Position numbers and translations under genes: made by a program. A DNA stretch of 64,000 bases from Psychrobacter sp. NG254 (lineage in GTDB: Bacteria > Pseudomonadota > Gammaproteobacteria > Pseudomonadales > Moraxellaceae). Position 1 is the stretch's first letter, and the number at the start of each line of letters is the position of its first letter. The notes under the pieces are model-generated. The model did not search any database, was not told the DNA's origin, and was given only the letters and a program-made list of their open reading frames with translations. This document shows, piece after piece, positions 8,939 through 17,704 of this stretch. The DNA lies in NCBI RefSeq assembly GCF_015277735.1, contig NZ_JADHDA010000002.1:310001-374000 (forward strand), in the 5' to 3' direction.

Positions 8939-9904
8939 CTATGCCAGACTACTTACCATATATCCTGCGCAAGGTGCTTCTGCAACCCACTTTGCTAGAA
9001 GTGTCTTGTCAGTAGCCACGCTTGCATGCAATGGCAAAAACACTGCGCTACCAGAGCCAGTCATTCGTGCTGTGCCTAGTGCTTGCGCCTCTAATCCTTG
9101 CAAGTAATCCAATGCTTCTCTAACAGCAGGTGCGAGGCTCGTCACCACTGGCGTAAAAATATTTTGATAGGGGTTGGTCAGAGTTTGTACATAGTCATTG
9201 GACTGATTTTTAATCGTCTCAACCGATATCACAGCAATATCACGTTGTAATTTAGGATGCGCGAACAGCTTTGCAGTATTGACATGGGCATCAGGCGTTA
9301 AGATTAAATACTGCTGCTCTGGCAAATCAATCGCTGTCAGCTCCTCACCAATACCCATCGCGATAGCATCTTGGCCAAAGATAAATATGGGCACATCCGC
9401 ACCCACTGTCGCACCGATTTTTATGAGAGCATCACTGGATAAATTAAACTGCCAAATCTCATTTAATACCAATAAGGTAGTGGCAGCATTAGAGGAGCCA
9501 CCACCCAATCCTGCGCCCATTGGTAAATGCTTGTCTACAGTGACAGCTATTCGTGCCAACTGCTTGGGAAAACTATTCGACTGCATGGCAGCAGAGAGCA
9601 ATGCGCGTGCCGCTTTGAAGATTAAATTGTCTTCTACGCTAGCAGTAATAGCCTCTGCACCAGCCAATGTCAGCAGCTGATGGCAGAGTTTATTAGCATC
9701 TAATTTATCATTATCCGTATAAATCACTGCATCATCGGTCACCGAAAAATGCAAATAATCACCCCAATCAAGCAAGCGAAATACGGTTTGCAAATTATGA
9801 TAGCCATCATCGCGCTTACCCATGATGTGCAAAAACAGATTAATCTTTGCAGGGGATAAGCGAGTAATGGTAGAGGTAGATCGAACGGCGAAAATTTCAG
9901 TCAT
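8939..9904 (-). CDS. ispE: 4-diphosphocytidyl-2-C-methyl-D-erythritol kinase
   Basis: A 321-residue GHMP-family kinase of the MEP isoprenoid pathway. The catalytic Lys20 lies in SPAKINLFLHI, the ATP loop PMGAGLGGGSSNA is at 128-140, and Asp170 in GADVPIF matches the catalytic Asp. RMTGSGSAVF is the C-terminal glycine-rich motif. It is somewhat longer than the E. coli enzyme (283) because of inserted segments in the middle. It lies 72 bp downstream of lolB. Confidence 0.96.
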   Translation of the reverse strand: MTEIFAVRSTSTITRLSPAKINLFLHIMGKRDDGYHNLQTVFRLLDWGDYLHFSVTDDAVIYTDNDKLDANKLCHQLLTLAGAEAITASVEDNLIFKAARALLSAAMQSNSFPKQLARIAVTVDKHLPMGAGLGGGSSNAATTLLVLNEIWQFNLSSDALIKIGATVGADVPIFIFGQDAIAMGIGEELTAIDLPEQQYLILTPDAHVNTAKLFAHPKLQRDIAVISVETIKNQSNDYVQTLTNPYQNIFTPVVTSLAPAVREALDYLQGLEAQALGTARMTGSGSAVFLPLHASVATDKTLLAKWVAEAPCAGYMVSSLA

Positions 9905-9976
9905 AAATTTTAACCATAAATCTCAGTCATGGATGGCTGTTTTAATAAGCAAAGGAATGCAATCAAAATCTTATCA

Positions 9977-10609
9977 TTAATGATTAATAGTCATCACAAC
10001 TTTATTGCCTTGTGGTTGTACAGCACTGATTTTGCTTGGTAGTTTCTCATCACCTTTATAAGTAAAACTGGCACTCCAGTCACCATTGACTGAGTTGACC
10101 AAACGGTTTTGACTATCTAGCTTTGGCGCACTGTCTGAAGGTGCAGGACGTCCAGATACCCAATACGGCATTTGTGAGATCGGCGCTTGCCAGCCAGTCG
10201 CTTTTTTGAGCAGTGTCTCAGGATCAGCAGCAGTCAAGGTACCGGTCTTTTCGCTGACGAGAGTCGCTGTCTGACCATTGTATTCAATGTTGGTTTTGCC
10301 AATACCTAGTGCGCCAATCAACTCGATCGCAAAACGGTCGTTTTGCTGACCCCATGCATAAAACGCACTACCGCCTTGAGCACCAGTTGAGTCATTAGCC
10401 GCTGTCGTGACGCCAATCTTACCGGTGATATTGAAGCTCTCTAACTTTTTGGGCTGCTCAGCGTTTTGAGCTTGTATGGTGGTCATAGGCTGGCTTGTCG
10501 CATTGGCTGTCTTTAGTGACTGGCAGCCCGATGTGATGACCATCGCTGCGGCCATGGCACTAAATAGCGCCAGTTTATTTGGTTTCAAAGCAGTGATTGA
10601 TGCTGACAT
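9977..10609 (-). CDS. lolB: Outer membrane lipoprotein receptor LolB
   Basis: A 210-residue lipoprotein that takes lipoproteins from LolA and inserts them into the outer membrane. The signal peptide ends at Cys29 (MVITSGC; Thr at -3 is less usual). The mature part has the family pattern FNITGKIGV and the YAWGQQNDRFAIELIGALG stretch. Start: ATG at 10609. The frame extends to 10639 only through a TTG. Its place between a TPR gene and ispE, opposite hemA, is the classical hemA/lolB/ispE/prs arrangement and supports the call. Confidence 0.9.
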   Translation of the reverse strand: MSASITALKPNKLALFSAMAAAMVITSGCQSLKTANATSQPMTTIQAQNAEQPKKLESFNITGKIGVTTAANDSTGAQGGSAFYAWGQQNDRFAIELIGALGIGKTNIEYNGQTATLVSEKTGTLTAADPETLLKKATGWQAPISQMPYWVSGRPAPSDSAPKLDSQNRLVNSVNGDWSASFTYKGDEKLPSKISAVQPQGNKVVMTINH

Positions 10610-10753
10610 AAGGTGTTCTCGCAATAGAAAAAGGAGCAAATGATCAAAGCGTTTAGCTTAAGCGTTATTTGTTGCTCGGTTATGCCCGGCTGTTAGTATC
10701 TTATAAGCGCATTGTAAACACGGATCAAAAGGCTGAACAGGAAGGATTTACTA

Positions 10754-12682
10754 TCAATAGAGTTGTATGCGGTCATTGATATTGTGCTGGCCAAATGAGA
10801 AACGCTGCTGCAAATCTGTCAGTAGAGCTTCGACTTCGTCATTATTGCCCAGCCCTTGATAAGCACGCAATAAGAGCGTACCTGAGCGCAGCGTTGGAAG
10901 GACATCATAAGGCGTCTGCAGATAGTCAATGACTTGCTGATAGTTTTCTTTGGCCAGTGCGTTACCTGCCAATATATTAAGGGCTTGCAAATGCAGTTCG
11001 TTGTCGTAGCGAGGGTCATCGTAGCGAATTTTAATAATCGATGTCGCGAGTGTCAGCCCTTGTTCATAGCTGCGCTCATTAGCCAGTAATAACTCTGCAT
11101 AGCTAAGCTGGTAGGACAAATTGCTAGGATCTAGTGCCTGCAAATGATTGAGCAAGGTGCGTTTGACGATATAGTCGTCTTTGTCATTCAAGAGCTGAGC
11201 ACGTGCAAACATCAGCATTTCATTGTCAGGGTATTTACGAGCAGCTCGCGTGAGCAAGCGCAGCGCTTCTGCGGAGTCGTTTTGCTGCCATAGAATATCG
11301 GCTTGCATCACAAAGGTATCGGGGGCAAACACTGCAAAGTCTTTACGCAGTTTTTCTAACGTCGCAATGGCCGCATCGACATTGTCATTGAGCAATTCAA
11401 AAGCGACCACCTTTCTACGAGCCTCTAATACCAAATCCTCTTGCATGACACCATTGAAATAGTATTTGGCTTGCTCAAAACGCTGCTGACGCTCTGCACT
11501 GATACCAAGATAGTAATAAGCTTGGTTCAGGTAAGTCGGACTCTTGGCGAGCATATTTAGCAGGCTGTCAGCGCTCGCATATTCTTCGATATCTAGGCTT
11601 ACCAATGCCGCAAGCAAGGTAATCTCGGCGTCATCACTGAAGCCGTCATGCGCCTCGAGTAATAACTCCCAAGCTTGCTTACTTTGTTTTAAGTCGAGTA
11701 GGTAGCGAATCTCGTATAAATACAGTCTTTTGCTATCAGTGTTGCGCAAACGTGCTTGACTGATATATTTGAGAACCGTCTCTGCTGTGACGATTTTACG
11801 TAATATATCGGCTTTTAAAGTGATAAAGGGTACGTAATCGGGCTGACGATCTAGCGCACGATTGATATGGACAATAGCAATCTCAGGCTCATTGAATTGA
11901 TAGAGTAAGCCGGCTTTTAGTACAGATAATGACGCATTTTGCTCACTATCTAGAGGTTGCAAGGCGGCGAGTAATTCGCGCTTATCCTCGTCATCATTGG
12001 GATAAATACCAATCAAAATCTCACTCAAATCGGCACGCGGATCGTAACGCAAGATACGGTTTAAGGTTTCGCCAGCTAGAATGTAATCGTGCGCCCGTAA
12101 TGCCAAATGCGCGACATAAAACCAAGCAGGCACGTGATCAGGGTTTTGATCTTGCCATGACTTGGCAAATTGTAATGAATCCTCAACTCTTTCACTACGC
12201 AGCGAGAGGCTAAGGGCTCTCTCAAATACTGCAGTGGCATCCTCTTTAAAAGATTGCTGCTTATAGATCGCAATCGCACGTTGCTTGTCATTGCGATCAG
12301 CAGAAAACTCTGCATCCAATAGCGCATATAAACTAGGTTCATTGAGCTCTGGCTGCCATAAACTGGTGGGTGCTAAACCATCGATGTTGGTCACATAATC
12401 TTTGGCTTGGCTGTCGCCGCCGTCGGATGTAACAATATCATTACCGCTATCAGTTCGTCTAATAACGCTATTAGATACGGGTATCTTTGGGATTTGTGCT
12501 TCTACTGAGGTATCAGGATGACTGGCATAGGCAGGTACCGTCAGGCACAGGCAAACTGCCAATGATAGCGCCAGCTTATATTGTTGGCATAGACGCTCGA
12601 TAACGACCTGCAACAGAGCACGGAGGCTGTGTTGCTCGCTATATGGAGGACTTGCTCGAAATAATGATCCGAAAAAAACCAT
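10754..12682 (-). CDS. TPR-repeat protein, exported or membrane-anchored
   Basis: About 642 residues. A hydrophobic stretch near residues 32-52 (LALSLAVCLCLTVPAYA) looks like a signal peptide or anchor with an AYA-S cleavage site. The rest is helical tetratricopeptide-type repeats, with repeated pairs such as PDYVPF, PDNEML and YPNDDED starting helices. It is probably periplasmic and a scaffold for envelope proteins; no partner can be named. The start is uncertain: ATG 12682 is used, ATG 12739 and GTG 12760 are in frame, and none has a good ribosome site. Upstream of lolB by 145 bp and probably co-transcribed with it. Confidence 0.8.
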   Translation of the reverse strand: MVFFGSLFRASPPYSEQHSLRALLQVVIERLCQQYKLALSLAVCLCLTVPAYASHPDTSVEAQIPKIPVSNSVIRRTDSGNDIVTSDGGDSQAKDYVTNIDGLAPTSLWQPELNEPSLYALLDAEFSADRNDKQRAIAIYKQQSFKEDATAVFERALSLSLRSERVEDSLQFAKSWQDQNPDHVPAWFYVAHLALRAHDYILAGETLNRILRYDPRADLSEILIGIYPNDDEDKRELLAALQPLDSEQNASLSVLKAGLLYQFNEPEIAIVHINRALDRQPDYVPFITLKADILRKIVTAETVLKYISQARLRNTDSKRLYLYEIRYLLDLKQSKQAWELLLEAHDGFSDDAEITLLAALVSLDIEEYASADSLLNMLAKSPTYLNQAYYYLGISAERQQRFEQAKYYFNGVMQEDLVLEARRKVVAFELLNDNVDAAIATLEKLRKDFAVFAPDTFVMQADILWQQNDSAEALRLLTRAARKYPDNEMLMFARAQLLNDKDDYIVKRTLLNHLQALDPSNLSYQLSYAELLLANERSYEQGLTLATSIIKIRYDDPRYDNELHLQALNILAGNALAKENYQQVIDYLQTPYDVLPTLRSGTLLLRAYQGLGNNDEVEALLTDLQQRFSFGQHNINDRIQLY

Positions 12683-13272
12683 AGACAACCGTATTCGCCC
12701 CTGATTTGCCTCTATAAAAAGCAATTTTATCTTAATCATTTCAAATAAAATGGTAACCACGATTACCCATGACAGACATTATAAGAGTAGACAGACAATC
12801 TATACAATAGTGTCCGTGTTACTCAGATAGTGGCAGCTATTTAGTTAATACTAGCCATCTAGTGACTAGCGTTGTTTTAAAAGCCTGTAACGATTGGCAG
12901 GGAATGTCTCAACATTTATAGTGATAGCAATTAAAAGACGATCAAAAACAGATAAGCATATTGAACAGAATATTATGGAAATATAACAAGTTATGGTTCA
13001 GTAAGCGAATGATTTAATGTGCTCTGACTGAGGACTTGCTCAAATTCAACCATTGGTTTTATCAATCACATGAGTAGTTGATTTGTTACAGTAATGCCCA
13101 GATACAGACAAATAGTCATCATAGCTGGGTGAGTGTTAATTAAAGCTAGCAATAATGATATAATAGGCGGTTTTTAGGGTTTTCCTTTTAACGCTGTCAT
13201 CAAAGACTGTCTTTTAAAAATAATAAGATAGCGTCAGAGGCAGATGAGCATTATGTTTATGGTCTATCGATA
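12683..13272. other. Divergent spacer between the TPR gene and hemA
   Basis: A 590-bp spacer between divergent genes. I see the hemA extended -10 near 13159 and no open frame, repeat or RNA gene that I can support elsewhere. Confidence 0.6.
13156..13164 (+). promoter_or_regulatory. Extended -10 promoter of hemA
   Basis: TG-A-TATAAT at 13156-13164; no clear -35. It would give a hemA leader of about 100 nt. Confidence 0.55.
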
Positions 13273-14694
13273 ATGAGATTAGTGGTCATTGGGGTCAATC
13301 ACAAAACTGCACCAGTCGCTCTGCGAGAGCGCTTGGCACTTGTGGGTGACGATGTGAATGTCGCACTTGAGCAGATAGAGACCTTTACAGATGGTAGTGT
13401 GATTGTCTCCACTTGCAATCGTACCGAGATTTATGCGCTGGTACCGCAGAATCCAACCCATCAAAGCTCGGCATCACAGATATCGGGCTCGTCATCATCG
13501 GGCAGTCAGCCAGTAGATAGCCAAGCCGCCGAATCTGCTGAGCAGTCGTTGTCTAACTTTGTCAGCAGCACCAACGTTTCTGCTGCTGCTATGAGCAATC
13601 ATATCACTAAGATTAAGACTTGGCTTGCTGATTTTAAAAAACTGCCGCTTGCTGATATTGACCCTTATCTCTATGTACACCGCGACACTCATGCATTAAC
13701 GCATTGGCTTAGAGTAGCCGCGGGACTGGACTCCATGATATTGGGCGAGCCACAAATCCTTGGTCAGATCAAGCGTTCAGTACATCTGGCCCAAGAGCAA
13801 AAAGTATTGAGTAATCAGCTTGGCTGGATCGTCGACCAGGTGTTTGCCGCTGCCAAGCGAGTGCGTAACGAGACGCAAGTGGGGGCGCAGGCAGTATCAC
13901 TCAGCTTTGCCGCAGCCAAACTGGTCACACAGATATTTGATGATCTGCCCAGTCGTACGTTACTGGTCGTCGCGGCAGGCGAGATGAATCGTTTGGTCGC
14001 CACCCATATTGCAGGTCTTGGGGTGGGGCGCGTTATTATTTGCAATCGTAATCCTGAGCGCGCGGAAGCGTTAGCGGCTGAACTGCATCATCCTGACCGG
14101 CGCATAGAAGTACACCCGTTGCAGGCATTGCCGCAATTATTATCAGAAGCAGATATTGTCAGCAGTTGTAGTGGCAGTATGGATCTATTGATTGATAAAC
14201 CTATGACCATACAGGCATTGAAGCGTCGCCGTTATCAGCCGATGCTAATGATAGATTTGGCGGTACCGCGTGATATCGACTCGACCATCAGCCGTATTGA
14301 TGATATCTATCTGTACTCTATCGATGATTTGCAGCACGTGATTGCAGGCAATATCGAACAACGTCGCCAAGCAGCAGTCGATGCTGAATTGTTGGTCAGT
14401 CAATTGATTGTTGAGATTGATCGCCGTTTTCAGGTGCGCCAAGTGGGCAAAGATATCCAGCAGTATCGTGCTTGTACTCAGGGTCAAGTCGAGAAACTGC
14501 TGCAGGAATCTATTGCTCAGCTGCAACAGGACAATACCAGCCCAGAAGATATCATTACCGAGCTATCAAGGCGTCTGACCCAAACATTGACCCATGCGCC
14601 GTCGAAGCTGATGCGCAAAGCGGCTCGTGAGGGAGATAGTGATCTGCTCGATTTTGTGGTATCAGGATTGCAAGACGCTCACCGAGGGCATTGA
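13273..14694 (+). CDS. hemA: Glutamyl-tRNA reductase
   Basis: A 473-residue NADPH-dependent enzyme that reduces glutamyl-tRNA(Glu) to glutamate-1-semialdehyde, the first step of C5 haem synthesis. It starts with MRLVVIGVNHKTAPVALRE and has the catalytic Cys48 in STCNRTEIYA. LDSMILGEPQILGQIK and the NADP-binding domain (about 205-330) follow, then the C-terminal dimerisation helix. It is about 50 residues longer than usual because of a Ser/Gln/Ala-rich low-complexity insert at about residues 60-105. It diverges from the TPR-lolB-ispE-prs block. Confidence 0.97.
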   Translation: MRLVVIGVNHKTAPVALRERLALVGDDVNVALEQIETFTDGSVIVSTCNRTEIYALVPQNPTHQSSASQISGSSSSGSQPVDSQAAESAEQSLSNFVSSTNVSAAAMSNHITKIKTWLADFKKLPLADIDPYLYVHRDTHALTHWLRVAAGLDSMILGEPQILGQIKRSVHLAQEQKVLSNQLGWIVDQVFAAAKRVRNETQVGAQAVSLSFAAAKLVTQIFDDLPSRTLLVVAAGEMNRLVATHIAGLGVGRVIICNRNPERAEALAAELHHPDRRIEVHPLQALPQLLSEADIVSSCSGSMDLLIDKPMTIQALKRRRYQPMLMIDLAVPRDIDSTISRIDDIYLYSIDDLQHVIAGNIEQRRQAAVDAELLVSQLIVEIDRRFQVRQVGKDIQQYRACTQGQVEKLLQESIAQLQQDNTSPEDIITELSRRLTQTLTHAPSKLMRKAAREGDSDLLDFVVSGLQDAHRGH

Positions 14695-14930
14695 CTGTCT
14701 CGCTGCCGCGGTCAGTTGATGTCTGTTAATCAACGTATCAATCAACGCTTCAAGTAGCGTTAACCATTCATACCTACTAGTATTTTCCTATTGATAAACT
14801 CCTTATCATCAAAAAGCTTCTTATCAATAAATGCCTAATAGCGCAAGCCATATCGTTGCCTGCGCGTGTCGTTGTCAACACTCAGCATCAGTGCTAATAT
14901 CAAGCTCTCACAAATGGCTTGGTTAACGTA

Positions 14931-15030
14931 TTGTAGTCAATCCACTATAAAAGAGTGATAGCGTCTATCTCACTTGAGTCATGACTGATACCTTTGTATT
15001 CGGTCGCATTCTCACTCTTTTACATAGACG
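14931..15030. repeat. Diverged member of the ~107-bp intergenic repeat family
   Basis: Starts with tgtagtcaatccactataaa, matching the left end of the copy at 25553. Its arms TAAAAGAGTGA and TCACTCTTTTA are complementary, as the inner arms are in the clear copies. The right end is degraded. It is the main feature in the 485-bp gap between hemA and the aminotransferase; the rest shows no gene. Confidence 0.45.
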
Positions 15031-15179
15031 CAAATCTTTTTCGTTAGCCTTATATTCTGTGTCCTTCAACCATCAATGATATCTGACAATATGGGTATTC
15101 CTATTATCTGCATGTTCAGACATCATGATATGAGATGTGAAGAGCCATTAATTATCTACCCATACACTAGGAGTGTTCA

Positions 15180-16313
15180 ATGCCTGCATTACGTCAAGAT
15201 ATCGATCCAAACGGCTTATTAGAGTATTCAGTGGTTTACACCGATCGCGCGCTGAACCATATGTCAAAAGCCTTTCAGCAAGTGATGAACGATCTATCTA
15301 GTGACCTAAAATCTGTGTATAACGCGGACGCAGTGGTGATCGTTCCTGGTTCTGGTACTTACGGCATGGAAGCAGTCGCTCGCCAGTTGGCAAATGATGA
15401 AGACTGCCTAATCATTCGTAATGGCTGGTTTAGCTATCGCTGGACGCAAATCTTAGAAAAAGGAAAAATTGCAAAATCGACTACCGTTTTGACAGCGCAT
15501 CGTGAAGAAGGCAATGCTGAAAAGCCGTTCTCACCTGTGGACATTGACGAAGCAGTTGCGAAGATTCAAGAAGAAAAGCCAGCTGTTGTGTTTGCACCGC
15601 ATGTCGAAACCTCATCGGGCATCATCTTGTCAGAGGACTATATCAAAGCCTTGAGCGAGGCTGTGCATAGCGTTGGCGGATTGTTAGTCATTGACTGTAT
15701 CGCTTCAGGCTGCGTATGGTTAAATATGAAAGCATTGGGTATTGATGTACTGATTAGCGCACCGCAAAAAGGTTGGAGCAGTACACCGAGCGCTGGTTTG
15801 GTCATGCTAAGCGATGCGGCTGTCACAAAAGTAGACAGCACTGAGTCAGATAGCTTTAGTATCGATCTAAAGCAGTGGCTAAACATTATGCGTGCCTACG
15901 AGAACGGCGGTCATGCCTATCATGCAACGATGCCGACAGACAGTTTGCGTCAATTCCGTGATGCTGTTAATGAAGCCAAAGCAATTGGTTTTGATAAGTT
16001 GTGTGAGGCGCAGTGGACACTTGGCAAGCGTATTCGTGAAGTATTAGAAGCTAAAGGCGTCGAGAGCGTCGCTGCTGAAGGCTTTAAAGCACCGGGTGTT
16101 GTCGTGTCTTATACCGATCGTGATGACATGCATAGAGGTAGTGCCTTCGCTGAAATCGGGGTGCAAATCGCTGCTGGCGTACCATTAAAAGTAGGCGAGC
16201 CTGATAATTTTAAAACTTTCCGTTTAGGTTTATTTGGTTTGGATAAATTAACCGATATCGATGGTACCGTAGCGCGTTTTGAAGCGGCACTTGATAAAGT
16301 GCTGAGCCAGTAG
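15180..16313 (+). CDS. Class V aminotransferase (alanine-glyoxylate/serine-pyruvate type)
   Basis: A 377-residue PLP enzyme of fold type I, subgroup class V. The cofactor Lys is Lys197 in SAPQKGWSSTPSAG. The small-residue loop VIVPGSGTYGMEAVARQL near the N-terminus and VIDCIASGC before the Lys (Asp contacting the pyridine N) are typical. Relatives transaminate alanine, serine or glyoxylate; the exact pair cannot be read from sequence. ATG 15180 follows ctaggagtgttca, giving AGGAG at good distance. It is monocistronic, with a terminator about 90 bp downstream. Confidence 0.85.
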   Translation: MPALRQDIDPNGLLEYSVVYTDRALNHMSKAFQQVMNDLSSDLKSVYNADAVVIVPGSGTYGMEAVARQLANDEDCLIIRNGWFSYRWTQILEKGKIAKSTTVLTAHREEGNAEKPFSPVDIDEAVAKIQEEKPAVVFAPHVETSSGIILSEDYIKALSEAVHSVGGLLVIDCIASGCVWLNMKALGIDVLISAPQKGWSSTPSAGLVMLSDAAVTKVDSTESDSFSIDLKQWLNIMRAYENGGHAYHATMPTDSLRQFRDAVNEAKAIGFDKLCEAQWTLGKRIREVLEAKGVESVAAEGFKAPGVVVSYTDRDDMHRGSAFAEIGVQIAAGVPLKVGEPDNFKTFRLGLFGLDKLTDIDGTVARFEAALDKVLSQ

Positions 16314-16404
16314 TTATAGGCATTAAGAGGGCTGATAAAGATATTAATAGGATAGCTTGTTAAGCCTTTTTTAAAGCCTTTACAGTATAGTCCTAACAGT
16401 ATTT

Positions 16405-16450
16405 AAAAAATACTGAACCCAGCATAATGCTAATGGTTCAGTATTTTTTT
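16405..16450 (+). terminator. Terminator after the aminotransferase
   Basis: A 14-bp near-perfect stem (about 16405-16418 with 16435-16448), an A-run before and a run of seven T after. Confidence 0.9.
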
Positions 16451-16537
16451 ACCTTTTTATTATATTTTATAATATAATGTTTTTTTATAAATTAATATTT
16501 AAGCACGTATTTAATAAACCTAATTGGGTAGTCCGTT

Positions 16538-16975
16538 ATGAGCATACAAATAGACTGGCAAGCATTTACGCCGATCTCCTTAGTAGGTGGTTTGATGTTG
16601 GGGGTAGCGACGGTTGTTTTGCTGTTGGGTATCGGTCGTATCGCAGGTATCAGTGGTATTTTTTCCAGCTTGCTAAAACCCAAGCGTGTCGAGATGTGGC
16701 AGGTGCTATTCATATTGGGCTTGGTCATCTCACCGCTACTATATCAGTTGGCAAGACCGCTACCTGAGGTAGCTATCAGTACCTCTCTGCCATTATTAAT
16801 TGGTGCAGGGTTATTGGTCGGCTTTGGCACGCGTTTAGGTTCAGGATGCACGAGTGGACATGGTATCTGTGGTAATGCGCGTCTGTCTCCACGGTCATTG
16901 GCAGCGACTGTCACCTTTATGCTGTTTGGAATTGTGACCGTTTATGTCGGCCGTCATGTACTAGGCCTGCTATAG
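16538..16975 (+). CDS. YeeE/YedE family half-transporter, first subunit
   Basis: A 145-residue membrane protein with four predicted helices. The family signature is GTRLGSGCTSGHGICGNARLS at about 100-120, with two conserved Cys known in TsuA-type proteins to guide thiosulfate or related sulfur species. It is half the length of full YeeE, and the next gene supplies the other half. The substrate is inferred from the family, not shown. The ORF after it starts 95 bp downstream on the same strand. Confidence 0.88.
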   Translation: MSIQIDWQAFTPISLVGGLMLGVATVVLLLGIGRIAGISGIFSSLLKPKRVEMWQVLFILGLVISPLLYQLARPLPEVAISTSLPLLIGAGLLVGFGTRLGSGCTSGHGICGNARLSPRSLAATVTFMLFGIVTVYVGRHVLGLL

Positions 16976-17070
16976 CTAATTCATGGCATATGGCCAGATG
17001 AATGCTAATAATTTGGCTCACGCGTGAACGATATATGATTAATAAAAGATAATAATAGCGAGATACGACG

Positions 17071-17490
17071 ATGCTAAAAAATATAATCGGATTGCTGGCA
17101 GGACTGCTGTTTGGACTTGGACTACTGGTGTCAGGTATGACCGATCCTGTAAAGGTACAAGGGTTTTTGGATGTATTTGGCGCATGGGATATCTCCCTTG
17201 CTCTTGTGATGGGTGGTGGCCTGATAATGGCGTTTTTTGGTGTACGATTGGCAAAGCGTCAACAAAGTAGCTGGATTGGTACACCGATTGATATGCCAAG
17301 CAAAACTGTCATTAATAAAAAGTTGCTGATTGGTGCGATGTTGTTCGGTATCGGCTGGGGGCTGGTTGGTATTTGCCCAGGGCCAGGAATCGTCTTGCTC
17401 GGTACGGGGCAGTGGCAAGCGTATGTATTTATTCCAGCGATGATAATAGGAATGTTAGTCTATCAGTGGCTTGAGCCTAAGCTTGGTTGA
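17071..17490 (+). CDS. YeeE/YedE family half-transporter, second subunit (DUF6691-like)
   Basis: 139 residues, four membrane helices. The first half has GLLFGLGLLVSGMTDPVKV and the second GIGWGLVGICPGPGIVLLG, with the single Cys of this half. It pairs with the preceding gene, as in two-component YeeE systems (PmpA/PmpB-like) that move sulfur compounds or sit beside sulfide-responsive regulators. No regulator or rhodanese gene lies beside it here. An intergenic repeat and a terminator follow. Confidence 0.87.
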   Translation: MLKNIIGLLAGLLFGLGLLVSGMTDPVKVQGFLDVFGAWDISLALVMGGGLIMAFFGVRLAKRQQSSWIGTPIDMPSKTVINKKLLIGAMLFGIGWGLVGICPGPGIVLLGTGQWQAYVFIPAMIIGMLVYQWLEPKLG

Positions 17491-17510
17491 TATAGTTAGT
17501 TCTCCATAAA

Positions 17511-17618
17511 TATAGTCAGAGAACTACTAAACGGCTACGGCGTTACCCTCCCTAGACGTACTATTTGTACAATATGCAGTCGGCTGCCTTGTACCCGTTT
17601 TAGACTTCTTTGACTATA
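17511..17618. repeat. ~107-bp intergenic repeat, copy A
   Basis: Ends are tatagtca (17511-17518) and tgactata (17611-17618), perfect inverses. The inner arms ctaaacgg and ccgttttag also pair. It sits just after the YeeE pair. Confidence 0.75.
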
Positions 17619-17630
17619 GGCGAGCGCCCA

Positions 17631-17665
17631 AAAAAAGGTCAGCTATATATAGCTGACCTTTTTGA
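17631..17665. terminator. Bidirectional terminator
   Basis: Perfect stem AAGGTCAGCTATA / TATAGCTGACCTT with A-run and T-run flanks, between the convergent YeeE pair and the acyl-CoA ligase. Confidence 0.9.
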
Positions 17666-17704
17666 TGAGTATTAATTGATGACATGACTTAATAAATAGC
17701 CGTT

